64,000 nucleotides of DNA from Akebia trifoliata. Taxonomy: Eukaryota > Streptophyta > Magnoliopsida > Ranunculales > Lardizabalaceae. The stretch covers positions 15,717,788 through 15,781,787 of the forward strand of contig CM030717.1 of the NCBI GenBank assembly GCA_017979445.1, written 5' to 3'. Shown here in pieces: positions 1 to 10,815 of the stretch. Numbering within the stretch: position 1 is the first letter of the stretch; each line of letters opens with the position of its first letter. Both the position numbers and the translations under genes were made by a program. The notes under the pieces were generated by a model. The model did no database searches, was not told where the DNA came from, and worked only from the letters and a program-made list of their open reading frames with translations.

Positions 1-323
1 TCACATTAGGTAGTTACTCATACGAAGGGAAGAAAATGGTTTTCTCTACTAAAGGGTTTCCTCAACTCCAATTTCTAGAGCTTTATGATCTGAGAAATTT
101 AGAGGACTGGACAGTGGAGAAAGGATCGATGCCATATCTTAAGCATTTAACGATTCGTGGGTGCTACAAATTGAAGATGGTTCCAGAAGGATTAAGATTC
201 ATCACTACCCTCAAGGAGTTGTATATCGATCATATGACAGAAGAATTCACTGACAAGATTCGAGAAGGAGGAGAGGATTGGTACAAACTCCAACACATAC
301 CTTCTATCGAGATTCAAGATTAG
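1..323 (+). CDS. CC-NB-LRR resistance protein, C-terminal LRR end (partial)
   Basis: The reading frame is open from the window edge (codons starting at base 3) to TAG at 321-323, so the rest of the gene lies to the left. About 106 residues are seen. They match the last LRR repeats of the intact NLR at 48033-50699 and of the broken one at 56441-59102, including the shared stretches YEGKKMVFSTKGFPQLQF, EDWTVEKGSMPYL and KLKMVPEGLRFITTLK. Differences among the three copies fall mainly on residues flanking the LRR leucines (ELYDLRN here, HLLFLEN and CLFCLKN in the others), as expected for a ligand- or effector-facing surface. The protein ends with EIQD, shorter than the ends of the paralogs. Whether the missing part is intact is unknown. 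It would be an intracellular immune receptor of the RPM1/RPP13-like kind. Confidence 0.85.
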   Translation, partial: TLGSYSYEGKKMVFSTKGFPQLQFLELYDLRNLEDWTVEKGSMPYLKHLTIRGCYKLKMVPEGLRFITTLKELYIDHMTEEFTDKIREGGEDWYKLQHIPSIEIQD

Positions 324-1896
324 AGGATACAATAAGTCATCCATCTCGGTGAGTTTTTATTTGGTTTCTCAAGCCAACATTGATTTTGCAGTAAAAGCCA
401 TTTTAATCCACTTCTCTGTCAATTGCTCACTTTTTTTTTTTACAATGTTTTTACCTTTTACTTTTATGCCTCTTAGTTTTTATTTATTCATTACCTACTA
501 CTTAAAGAACAGAGACTCCTCAAAATTATTGGATCTTATATATATATATATATATATTTATTTTCCCTTTTCTTATTTGGAGAATTTTAAATCATTGTAA
601 ATATATTTCTGATGCTAGCAGTTTTCTATTTTCTATTTTAGAAATACGAATTAATGAAAATTCTGTATTTTAAAAATATAAATGAATTTAAATTCCTGTC
701 TAACATTACACACCCATCTCTTACTTTGTTGAGTTTACTCCTTATCGGTCACAAATTGCCTTGTCTCGCCTTGTCTCTCTTCTTAGAAACACATGACCCT
801 CTCCACTCATTGCCAATCAAAAGTAAATTAAAATAAGGTGGATTTGGGTCAACAATACTAACCGTTTGCACATAGTGCCATGCAATTACCTCAATTCTAC
901 CAATAATGTAGAGAGTTGAAGGTGATTTTGTTTTATATTGCTAGATTCTGCTTCTAGCTTCTTATTTTAGATTGTCAAAGTTAGATTTGAGAAATTGGTT
1001 TTAGCATCTAGAACTATAGCACCATTTTTCTTACCGACTTCTACAGCTGGGATGTGAAATACTATATCCCAGCTAGCTATGATGGACAATCAAAACGAAT
1101 ATAACACATTTTTTCATGATCTTAGTAGGAAAGAGGTCTCTACTCCTTGAATGTATCATATATTACAAGATATATTGTATGTGTCATAGTCCATGATCAT
1201 ATCTTGATCGATTGACATTTGCCAATTAAATAGGTTTCACCTGCATTACTCATTTCTTTGACACTTCCTGGATTTCACATATTTGTGGCCATTTGGTTGA
1301 TTTTGTCAGAAACTGAATTTTTCCTTAACACTTGTTTCTTTGTTCATGGTGGTTGTGGTGATGATCATGGCTTTGATGAAGCAACAGTGATGATGATTGT
1401 GGTGATGGGAATGGTTATGGAGGGAGCGGGAGTGGAAGTCGGTGGGGGTCGCAATCAGGTGGTGGTGCTGTGTTGATAGTGGTGGCGAATGCTGTGAGGA
1501 TTTCTTTTCTTCCCCCACCAAATGGACCTCTTTTATGAACACTATTCAGATCTCGTAATTAAACAATCTAGATTTCTTTGGAACCATAGTTTCTTTTATT
1601 TTTAAAAAAATTGTGTCATGTCAAATGATCGCCATCACTTAATAATGTAGATTTTTTATTAGTTTGACTGGATTGCTAAACTATGCCATGGGTTACTTAA
1701 CCATGATTTGACTATATATGTGTGTGATTCTCATATCTCTATTATGGGATTTATTCTTATTTACCTGGTATGTGTGGTTTGTGGGGATATTGCATATACC
1801 GGGGATTTGGCTAGATATGATCCTCTAAGAGTTCAGTTATCTCGCCCCGAATCTGGAACCGTGTGTGTATATATATAACACCCCGAATCTGGATCC

Positions 1897-1935
<39 letters not shown>
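324..1935 (+). repeat. NLR downstream block D, copy 1
   Basis: Non-coding sequence directly after the NLR stop. It recurs with high identity at 50700-52280 and 59103-60670 (after the other two NLR copies) and without an NLR at 16681-17790. Landmarks are a TA tract near 535-557, CTACAGCTGGGATGTGAAAT at 1041, a GGTGGTTGTGGTGATGATCA stretch at 1347, and the end motif CCCCGAATCTGGATCCGTG followed by (TA)n at 1899-1937. I see no gene in it. The short ORF at 1258-1476 lacks an ATG at its start and is treated as chance. Confidence 0.8.
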
Positions 1936-1937
<2 letters not shown>

Positions 1938-1941
<4 letters not shown>

Positions 1942-2203
1942 CGCATTATTACGACCCCCTTTGCGACACACCCTTATATGGGCAAAAATGTTTGGAATGG
2001 GCTGATTTTTTGTGAGGATGATCTCTATGGTGAGGGGATCATCCTGGCAAAAAATCATCCCATTTCAAAACTTCTAACCCCATCAAAATTGATTTACAAA
2101 AATTGGACGGTCTATAATTTTTCAAACAAAAATCGGACGGTCTAGAAGTTTTGGAATGGGATGATTTTTTGCCAGGATGATCCCCTCACCATAGAGATCA
2201 TCC
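1938..2203 (+). mobile_element. Dual-hairpin TA-tract element, type A, truncated
   Basis: The element starts at GGGTCGCATTATTACGACCC directly after a (TA)n tract. It carries the first hairpin (GAGGATGATCTC ... GGGGATCATCC) and most of the second, then stops at 2203 where the sequence switches to the inverted block-U tandem repeat. The complete type A copy is at 15888-16244, where the same inverted end is present on the right. No coding capacity. Confidence 0.7.
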
Positions 2204-2260
2204 TTATTCCCTTGATGCTTGATATTCTATGATTCTGATTCTCATTAGAGTTGGAAAAGA
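2204..2260 (-). repeat. Inverted block U tandem repeat, part split by CACTA-1
   Basis: CCTTGATGCTTGATATTCTA and TGATTCTCATTAGAGTTGG are the reverse complement of the three-unit tandem repeat at 47563-47830. The unit is interrupted by CACTA-1 after AGA (2258-2260) and resumes with AGA at 10231. Joining the two sides gives a unit like the uninterrupted ones at 10300-10425. Confidence 0.8.
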
Positions 2261-2274
2261 CACTACAAAATATA

Positions 2275-2735
2275 AGGTATTTAGAGGCGATTTTAAACTG
2301 CCTCCAATTTCGACTAAACCGCCTCCAATATATTTAAGGGCGGTTTAGTCAAACCGCCCACTATAGTGGCGTCGCTGATTCCTTTTAGTGGCCGACTAAG
2401 GGCGGTTTTAAAACCGCCTCTAAATAATGATTTAAGGGCGTTTTTTATATTTTTAGAGGCAGTTTTAAAACCGCCTCTAATAATAATAATTTAATGGCGG
2501 TTTAAAAACCGCCTCTAAAGATTATGATTTAAGGGCGATTCTTATATTTTAGAGGCTATTTGAAAACCGCCTCTAATAATAATAATTTAAGGGCAGTTTT
2601 AAAACCGCCTCTAAATATTGTTATTTAAGGGCGGCTTTTATATTTTAGAGGCAATTTGAAAACCGCCCCTAATAACAAATTAGTTTTAAAAAAAAACAAC
2701 ATTAGAGGCAGTTCAAAACCGCCTCTAATGTTGTA
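2275..2735. repeat. Left subterminal repeat array of CACTA-1
   Basis: At least eight copies of a roughly 60-bp unit built from AAGGGCGGTTTTAAAACCGCC and CTCTAA/TTAGAGG, each itself partly palindromic. In En/Spm the subterminal repeats bind the TNPA protein and are needed for transposition; the same role is inferred here. The right end carries a looser GGCGTTTTTC/AAACGCC version at 9950-10220. Confidence 0.8.
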
Positions 2736-3172
2736 AAAAAAAATAATAAAATATTCATTCCAAAATAAAACCCACAATTATATAAAGAAAAAGAACTGCT
2801 ATTAACACTACAAATTTCACTTATTACTTGTTTATAAAAAAATACCACAACTTGTAAATGAATATTTTATCAAACATAAATTACAATATACCAAACATGC
2901 ATCTACGAAATCGAAAAACAAATTACGCTTCATGAATATTTTCACTATAAAAAAAGAGACAACTCTATGAATTATAAACAAATGTGATATGTTTCTTGGA
3001 TTTAGTGTGCACTTGAAGCCAATCATCTCTCATACTCCACCCCATCTCCATGCTCACTCTAGCAAAATAAAATGATAAAGCCATAAATCATGTGCAACCA
3101 AAACATACCTTAGAATATGTCGTTTGCAATGATCTCATGGATGGCATACAACATGAAGGGATTAAAATTAAC

Positions 3173-3800
3173 CTTTTTCTGGATCTTTCTATCCATGGTA
3201 TCCACGTCAACATAATAACCAGATTGATAAATCTGATCTCGTACCTATGAAAATATAATAGGAAAGAACATCGATATCAGTAGACTTCTGAATTGTACAC
3301 ATAATAAGAGTCAAAGAATATCAATTAGTATAACAATGAGACTAAGGAACTCTAGAGCATTAAATTGTTCATACTTATTGAAGCCACAACTACAATTAGC
3401 CTTTCTAAAGTTTTCAAATCATAAATTGATATTCATTACAAATAAATTATACAAGTTTAAAAAAATTATAAATAAAAGTAAACAGTTTACAGGCAAAACA
3501 TGCACTGGAGGTCTTCTTACACCAGTCCAACTAGTGAATGTTATCAAGGAAAACTAATAAAGCTAAGAATACATTTTGGCTATCAATGTATGTATATATA
3601 GCCAAACTATTAAGTGACTCCTCTTAGTTGCAGTGCACATGGTTGAGATTTCTCAGACACAAGAGGGCCACTTTCCTCTATAGTTCTAGAAGTATTGCAA
3701 GCCTACACTCAACATATGCTAGGATGGCCCGGTATGTCATAACTGGTCTCTCCCTCTTAGTTTCATCTTCTGCCGAGTAAGACAAATAGAAACGAGAATG
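3173..3800 (-). pseudogene. Threonyl-tRNA synthetase fragment captured by CACTA-1
   Basis: On the minus strand two exon pieces of threonine--tRNA ligase are separated by an intron. The first piece (3800 down to 3628) reads LSYSAEDETKRERPVMTYRA, then a RGKWP stretch, a small internal deletion with frame change, and VSEKSQPCALQ. The second (3244-3173, 24 codons) reads VRDQIYQSGYYVDVDTMDRK and IQKK, preceded by an AG acceptor and followed by a GT donor. These match the end of the catalytic core and start of the anticodon-binding domain of the plant enzyme. The donor of the first piece reads CT instead of GT, and an in-frame TAG follows ILLEL. The retained intron shows capture from genomic DNA, not from mRNA. 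Not functional as a synthetase. Confidence 0.8.
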
Positions 3801-6443
3801 TTTATTTTCAATATCAATAAGAAAACACATCGAAAGGGCTATCGTAAAAAAGTGGACCAAATGATCTCCCATTGAAATAGTGATCCATGCCTCGAACACA
3901 ATTGCAGTCAAGTTCACTAAACTTCATAGCATAATATTCTGAGATTACAAATATACCTAAAACAAAACTATAAATAGCAAGGATATGCAAGAGGAGAAAA
4001 AATATACAAGAACTCACTTCAAGATAAACATTAGTGGCATACAAACATTAGTTTCTTTTGGAAATTTGTAATTGCAAAGAAGCGGATCTTTGGCATAATT
4101 TATAAACTTGATCAGCAACTTTTGAAAGTTCTTTCTTTTATAAGGGGGGAGGGTGGGGTATGTCCATATTATGTTTAAATTTGGCATGAGAGCATGTTTA
4201 TAAAATAACGCATATACATCAGGGCATTCAGTGACTTCACCCTGTAATAGGCTTGTAATATAGGTCAGAATATCTGAACAGGGGTAGTTTTAAACCTCTA
4301 TTTGTTCAGAAATCATCAGAAACCATAGTAGCTTATGAATAAAAAATTATTGTACTAGTAAAAAAATATTTTTGATTTGAACTTGAAATTAGAAAATAAG
4401 ACACCATATCATATAAGTCCATGTGTGTGAATATATAATGCCTAACTGAACCCCACAAAATGCATTTATAATTTATAATTTATAATTACATATGTACATT
4501 ATAAGACTATTATGTGAAGGTTCCCGTTTGGTAGTTGGGTTAAAGTCTCTGGATGTCGATACCATGACCTAGATTAAAAAACCAACTCCACTTGTTACTG
4601 AAAAGTAATCTCGCTTGCCTAGCAATAATAATAATAATAATGACTATCATGTGTAAAGTAAAATGTGTCTTTCCTACCTGCGCACACAAAATGCTTTATG
4701 TAAGTACCATAACCATAATCATGTGATTTGTATAAGTAGATTGATCAGATATGTACTTCAGCGTGAACATATGCTATTAAACTTTTCTATCAACTTTTTA
4801 ATCCAAAGAAAATCCATATTTTGAAATAATAATAATGACTATCATGTGTAAAGTAAAATGTTTCATTCTTTAAAAGGTCATTGACTATCATGTGAAAAGT
4901 AAAATGTGTCTCTCCAATGTTTCCACAACATTATCTTTGAAGAATGAAACATAATCAGACAATGACCTTTTAAACATTGCAAAAGGCTCCCAGAGAGCAA
5001 GGGCTTACCTTCTAGATTTCCCTTGAGATAAAGTAAAAGCAAAGTCTGGAACCTAATTAATAACCAAAGCAGAAAAAGAAACATCACATCAAGGTAAATA
5101 ATAAAGGCTTATTGCAAAACCCATGAACAAACACATGAAAAAACTTATACAAGTGTGTGTGTGTGTGTGTGTGCGTGGGGGGGCACATGATCCTGCACAC
5201 AAACATATACATCAATTCACTTGCAAGACAAATGCACTGACACAAAGTATAAAACTGACAAAAAATTAGTCCAAAGAAGTTAAAAATGAATAGGAGATAC
5301 AAGTGACTGAGAAACCTGAAACATAAATAAATTAGATGAAAAATGCAAAAATTAAAAAAAGGAACAATAAAAAAAAAGAAAGAAAGAAGAAAAGAAACCA
5401 CTCAAATTATGTTCAGAAAGGTGAACCCCATGTTGGTTCAATCACATTCCCCATGATTTGCGGGGCTTGCTTTAAAGGAAACAAGCTAGTCAACCATGAT
5501 TAATATTGTAGGCAGGAGGGTGTTGATGTAGTGCATTTGGCATATCTGTTCTGAAAAATATCAACACGCAACCATGTTAACAAGTTGCCAAACTTCTCTT
5601 TGAGACACTAATTTAATGACTATCCAATGTTATGGTCAGTTATGGATCTTCTAATCTACAATTTGATTTTTTTGCTAAAGGGTTTTTCATTCCCTCATAT
5701 TTTGGTGTTCAATGTTAACCTCGCTAGCAATATCAAGCATGGTTGTAAAAATAGATCTATGAGAATGAAACGTTAGTTTTCAGCCAAACAACTGATACTA
5801 TGATAATTATAAAAGATTTTTTCATAGGTATGAATAACATATTAAGAGATGGTTTGGTCATGGCAGTTTGGTGGAAAATTTAAAAACCCAAGAGGAAGAT
5901 TTAAACGGATGGATCAAGGTAGTGAAAACAGATTTAAAGACACTTGAATTAACAAAATACATAGCTTTCGACATAATTGAATGGAGGAATAGATCCATTT
6001 AGCCAATCCTAGGCATTTGGGATAAAGGCTTATGATCATGATGACATAGTGTCAACATTGCCATACTCAATTTCTGGACTCACTTTAACAGAGTACTTGT
6101 ACCCAGAGAGTTGGGGGTTCGGATGGATAAAACTCCTAGATTCATACCAAAACCAAGCAACCTTAGCCGAACACATCTTGTTTCTACCATAAATGCTTTT
6201 GTATTCTTGTTGGTTTGATATCACGCAAGCTCTTGGGATCAATATAGGAGGAAGCTACTAGTGTCGTGTAGGAAGGAAACTAGAATATGCAAAGCAGTTA
6301 CATTAACAGTAGCTGGGAGGGCAGCATATGGAAACAATACAAAAGCATCTACTTGTATAAATAAAATATAAGAGAAAAGAGAACAATGAATAAATAGAAC
6401 AGTGCCTTCAAATTAAAGCAAGGCATAGAAAAATTGGTGATTA

Positions 6444-6618
6444 CTACTCTTCAGTCTCAGAAAAGGATTGTACCAATTGAAGAGCATTGGAATGGGAGAA
6501 TTTCGGTGGGAGCGTCATGAGTGGATGATCCCCACTCACCTTCAGCGACGCCATCCCCAAAGTATATCCTAAAGCTCTTGAAACAGGAACAGCAACTGCA
6601 TTGCCAATTTGACGGTAT
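6444..6618 (-). pseudogene. Chromomethylase last-exon fragment in CACTA-1
   Basis: The minus strand reads [20 protein letters not shown], then [20 protein letters not shown] and a short tail ending SETEE with a stop at 6444. [10 protein letters not shown] is the C-terminal motif X of plant chromomethylases (CMT3/CMT2 type cytosine-5 DNA methyltransferases), and the MTLPPKF tail is also typical of them. The exon is preceded by a pyrimidine-poor CTTGGGCAG acceptor at 6619. The catalytic PC and ENV motifs are absent. A second piece of the same family lies 160 bp away on the opposite strand. Confidence 0.8.
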
Positions 6619-6779
6619 CTGCCCAAGACCAAACACCACTCCAAATATGATCATCGGCCTTTTCCATTAAATGAAGATAATTATTTGCATGTTTGTCAAA
6701 TCCCATGAAGAAAAGTTGGCTAATTGAGCACTTTTATCATTTGGACTATTTTGTAATTTCTAATCTTTTCAATTTATAG

Positions 6780-6896
6780 GGAGCAAATTTCAGGGACCTC
6801 CCTGGAGTAATTGTTGGACCTGATAATGTTGTTCAATTGGATCCAAAAATGGAGGGGTTGCTATTACCATCTAGAAAGCCATTGGTGCGAGATTTG
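6780..6896 (+). pseudogene. Chromomethylase internal exon fragment in CACTA-1
   Basis: A clean 39-codon exon with an AG acceptor (TTTATAG, 6773-6779) and a GT donor at 6897. It reads [20 protein letters not shown], then [19 protein letters not shown], which matches the region of plant chromomethylases just before the target-recognition segment. It lies upstream of the last exon in a real gene, but here it is on the plus strand while the last-exon piece is on the minus strand, so the captured copy has been rearranged by inversion. Confidence 0.8.
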
Positions 6897-7485
6897 GTGA
6901 TATTTGACTTTTTAGTTTTGAATTTGGTGCACATGCCAACAATTTAGAAAATTATTATTTTCTACATAAATGAAAGAGAGGGAAAGCAAATACGAAAAAC
7001 GAATGTGCTATAGTGAATAACCTGTAGTGTTGTGCATTAGAATTTCCTCTTTAATGCATAAAAAGCACTGATATCTATCTTGGTCCATAAAATGCACCAT
7101 CCCCTTCATTTATCTGTACAATACAACTCCAAATAATTTCACAGGAAGTTGTTCTAGAGGAAGAGAGCGGGATAGGAAATAGAGATTAAATTCCAAAAGA
7201 AAAATAATATGACTCAAAAAGGCATCCATTCTTGATGATAATTACATTTTAATAAATGCTAAAATACTTAACCCTAACAGCAATTTTATAATATAGTGTC
7301 CATTTCTCCAATTTAGGGATCTTTTCTTTAACCAAAACAAAATTAACATCTGTAATTGCAGCAAGAATCACAACTCCTAAACATCATCACACTCCTAAAT
7401 ATATAATAACTCTCATATCTACCGCATCTCTAAGAGCAACAACTAGTGTTTTGTTTTTTGCTAATATTGTCAGTTCTTACTTCTA

Positions 7486-7790
7486 GTTACGAAGGCTCTG
7501 AATAATGAACCTTAACCTCGGGACATTCATCTCACCTTTACTATTACTTGTACCTGTGGTTGGGGATGACCAATCCTCTCCCAATGCCTTGCTTGCATGC
7601 CTGATAGTATTTTTCAGGCATTGGAAATACCTTGAGATGGTCTTGAAAGCTAACGTGGTGTAAGGTGTAGCAGTACTGAGACACGCTACAGTTTCAAAGG
7701 AGAACACTACCATTTGCATTTGTTGTTAGTAATGCTTGTACCTTCTGCAAACCTTTAGAGAGCACAGCAAGGGTGGACAGTCACCAAAAC
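7486..7790 (-). pseudogene. BEL1-like homeodomain protein, POX-domain fragment in CACTA-1
   Basis: The minus strand reads KVCRRYKHY, an in-frame TAA, then QQMQMVVFSFETVACLSTAT and PYTTLAFKTISRYFQCLKNT, followed by ASKALGEDWSSPTTGTSNSK, PRLRFI and a stop at 7483-7485. This is the second half of the POX (SKY/BELL) domain of BEL1-like TALE homeodomain proteins, which normally binds KNOX partners. The homeodomain itself is missing. The stop in the YY/QQ position and the loss of the I-DQ linker after NTI show it is a relic. Confidence 0.8.
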
Positions 7791-9335
7791 AGATTTGGAA
7801 CCATGAAAATAAATTGAGATGCTACTATGATCCTCTATCTAGCTAAACATGAAATGCACAATACATGGATAAAAAATTGAAGCTTCAAACAATACTCTGC
7901 AGTTTATGACGAAGCGCTTGAGGAAATTGCTAATCTAATAGCACATATTATTGATAATAGAGTTTAGAATAGCCTTCATTAACAACAATATAAACATTCT
8001 AATATGGAAAAAAGAACAATACATTAAACATTGTGACCATATTAAGATACAGGGGATACTAGTGAATTCAATTTGGACTAGTGTGACAATTACTTTAGCT
8101 GTAGTGCTGGTTCAGCACTGAATTAAAGTTAGATAAGACTGGTTGTAGTGTCATGAGCCAGGCCACTTGATAATTGTAACAGTAATTTGGCAACACTTCA
8201 TCAGTAGAGGATGACAACTATTTGGAGTTAGGATTTTGGATTTTGGCCGGGAAAAGTAACAAAAAAGTAGTGGTGGATATCCTATTATCCAAAAATTCAT
8301 TCCCCTTAGGTGGTCCAATTTACTTATGGATAAGTTTTTCTATGTTTTATACAAAAATAATTCAAAAAGGTGCAAGATTCCTTTTTGTGGAAATGTCTAA
8401 ATGACTCTAAAGGAGGAATCAACAATACCATTTTTCAGTAACTTGAAAACTAGCTACTGTTCAATGTTCCATAATTTATTCTTAGACCATTCATTCCCCA
8501 ACTAATAAACACCCAACTTGTTTGCTTCACTGAGCAATAAGAAAAGTTATAAACATCTTTCACCCACACAATGTCATCAAAACCTCAAGAGGCTTGAATG
8601 ATCTCCTGGCAAATGACAAACCACTCAAATTCCTTATGGATCATACTGAGGAATAACCTCGTTATATTAATTGAAAGAGTTATCTTATAGAAAACCTTGA
8701 AGTTGTGGTAGTGATTATAGTATGAAAAGATTCTAACTCATTTGCTATACAGACTGAAAAGAAAGCAGTGCTATCCTACAGTCATGCAACACCCAATTAT
8801 TCATCTCTAGGCATAATTTTAACTCCTTCATACCTAGCTATGGTAGATGCCTTAATCAGTCCCACACTCACATTACTTTTACTACACAATTCCAACATTA
8901 GCTTCTTGTGTTTAATTTGCCTAGGATTCTCAATGTTCACGGTTATACACTTTTTTTTCTTAAATATTTTACCCAAATTGTTCAATAAACATTTAAGCAA
9001 CATATTCATGTGTTAACACACCCTTTATTAATACTTCAGAAATACCAAAGACCAAAAATTTTGACAAATCTTGTTCTAGGATTTTTTATGTTTCATGTGA
9101 AACCAAATTGAAAAAAAAAAAATTATAACGACGACTATAAATGAGACTGCCAATAAAAATGTACCTCAAGACTTTATCTTCTTAGCTATATTATTCAACT
9201 TCAACCTACGATGAGGATGCAAGGATAAAAATACAGCCTTTAAAGCACTACATTTGGTTCAATAAAAAATAAACTTCTAAAATAGACATGAAAAACATAA
9301 ACCAAAGCAAAGCAAAGAAATCAAACCTTCTCCTT

Positions 9336-9412
9336 CCCGATAGAAACCTTAAAAAACATGTTTGTCGGTGCAGGAAGTTCAACTGAGATGATCTCTTCTC
9401 AATATTAAAATT
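9336..9412 (-). pseudogene. Possible methyl-CpG-binding protein exon fragment
   Basis: The minus strand reads EEIISVELPAPTNMFFKVS then IGKEK. The stretch E-V-SVELPAP is typical of the N-terminus of plant MBD10/MBD11-like proteins, but only about ten residues agree and the domain that follows is not recognisable. It lies inside CACTA-1 with the other captured pieces. Weak call. Confidence 0.25.
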
Positions 9413-9949
9413 TTGGAAAATAAAATTTAGTGTTCAAGGATCCGTTGCCACACCGTAATCAAAAGTACATCATTCTTTTATTAAAATCCTAGCTATAAAA
9501 ATGAGAGATTAGGTTAGGTTTGAAACTAAAACAAAGATAAAATCAAAACTATATAAATTAGGATTTTGGTTTGAAATCAAACCAAAAATCGAATCAACAC
9601 TATAGAAATTAGGGTTTCGATTTGAAATTCATTATCAAACCTAATAAAAGTTTCGATAACAAAAAAAAAAAAAACCAAAACTTGATGAACCCTAGTACCA
9701 AAACAAACAAAGATTATATATAGAGAGAGAGAGAGATAGATAGAGACCAATAGTTAAAACGCACAGATCTGAAGAAATAATAAATAAATATCACTGTGTT
9801 AGATAGATAGGTCTACCACTAGAACAGATTGAGAGCTCGAAAAAAGAAAAGAAAAAAAAACCTGATGAAACTTCAGCTTGAACCGATCGAGAGAGGGCGC
9901 GATCTTGAGAGGGAGAGAGGGTAGATTGAAAAGAATCGCGCCAAAAGCC

Positions 9950-10220
9950 CCGTTGATCTGGATTTTGTGGCGTTTTTCCAATAAACGCCCTCACTGATCT
10001 GATTTGAGCGGCGTTTTTCGAAAAACGTCTCTGTTGGTCTGAAATTTGAGGCATTTTCCTTATAACCGCCGGTGTGTAAACGCCTCCAATCAGTCTCCGT
10101 TGAAGATATTCTTTGTTCTTCACGGCGTTTCTGACGAAATCGCCTCCAAAAACCCTTTCATTGCCTTATCTCGACGTTTCCACCAAACCGCCCAAAAAAA
10201 GAGCCTCTAAAAGCCCTAAT
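9950..10220. repeat. Right subterminal repeats of CACTA-1
   Basis: Repeated GGCGTTTTTC, AAACGCC and ACCGCC motifs in both orientations, next to the right inverted end at 10216-10230. Inside them (9730-9930) is a GA/CT-rich leader-like stretch, suggesting the element's own promoter and transcript start lie at this end, transcribed leftward. The long minus-strand ORF here (9791-10123) follows the repeats and is not taken as a protein. Confidence 0.65.
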
Positions 10221-10664
10221 TTTTGTAGTGAGAAAGAAAAATAAAGAGTGGATTACTTCCTTCCTTATTTCCTTGATGCTTGATATTTCTATGATTCCGA
10301 TTCTCATTAGAGTTGAAAAAGAAAGAAGAATAAAGAGTGGATTACTTCCTTCCTTAATTCCTTGGTGCTTGAGATTTCTATGATTCTGATTCTCATTAGA
10401 GTTGGAAAAGAAAGAAGAATAAAGAGTAATAGTAAGTGTTGAAGCCTTGAATCATCTTATGATTTCTATAAAGAAGAATTCTACAAAGAGTATAAATCGT
10501 GAGCTTTACTTTACTTTTTTTTTTTTTTTTTGATAAGGTGCTTTACTTTACTTTCTCTCTAAGGCAGGATAGTCTGTATATATACTTTATTAAAAGTAAA
10601 TTGTTGACAACTTTTGGACAACACACAAATAAGTAATGTTCTCTTTAAAAATATTTTAAATGAG

Positions 10665-10815
10665 TCGTGCCAGAGTGATCTCAGCAGCGGGGACACAAGG
10701 GAACACCTTGACATGGTGGTGTGTGCATGTTTGTAGATGCGTTTTACTTGTATCTTATAGAAAACTCACCACGTCAAGATGTCCCCCACTATGGTCACTC
10801 CAGCATTAATCATTT
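10665..10815. mobile_element. Small foldback element inside block U
   Basis: The left side (GCCAGAGTGATCTCAGCAGC, GGGGACA, ACCTTGACATGGTGG) and right side (CACCACGTCAAGATGTCCCC, CACTATGGTCACTCCAGC) are imperfect inverted repeats around a centre near 10740. The paralogous copy is at 47095-47250. MITE-like, no coding. Confidence 0.55.

Larger units (their letters stand above)
2261..10230. mobile_element. CACTA-1: non-autonomous CACTA transposon carrying host gene pieces
   Basis: The left end is CACTACAAAATATAAGG and the right end CTAATTTTTGTAGTG, the inverted termini of the CACTA (En/Spm, CMC) superfamily. It is flanked by AGA at 2258-2260 and 10231-10233, the 3-bp target duplication expected for this superfamily, and the flanks join into one unit of a known tandem repeat, so both borders are certain. 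Length is 7,970 bp. Subterminal arrays of GGCGGTTT/GCCTCTAAA repeats lie at 2275-2735 and 9950-10220. I found no ORF resembling the TNPD/TNP2 or TNPA transposase, so it must have been moved by another element. The interior holds gene fragments with introns: threonyl-tRNA synthetase (3173-3800), chromomethylase (6444-6618 and 6780-6896), BEL1-like homeodomain (7486-7790) and possibly a methyl-CpG-binding protein (9336-9412). Other stretches (4000-6000, 7900-9300) show nothing I can name. One open stretch near 7884-7965, plus strand, reads DEALEEIANLIAHIIDN and may be another captured exon. Confidence 0.9.

Noticed and set aside
1258..1476. 72-codon ORF (GGCGDDHGFDE) present in all four D blocks
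   Set aside because: The frame begins with TTG, not ATG, and lies in low-complexity GGTGGTGATG sequence. Conservation is explained by recent block duplication. No family features.
5084..5401. 105-codon minus-strand ORF rich in Phe, Leu and HTHTHT
   Set aside because: Generated by a GT microsatellite (5153-5173) and A-rich sequence inside CACTA-1.
5930..6242. Open stretches resembling a LINE tail (WRNR...HLANPRHLG) and a 68-codon minus-strand ORF in CACTA-1
   Set aside because: The LINE-like reading needs a frameshift and the ORF matches no family I know. Not strong enough to annotate.
2261..10230. Search for a transposase gene in CACTA-1 and CACTA-2
   Set aside because: No ORF above about 110 codons and nothing like TNP2/TNPD or TNPA was seen, so both are called non-autonomous.
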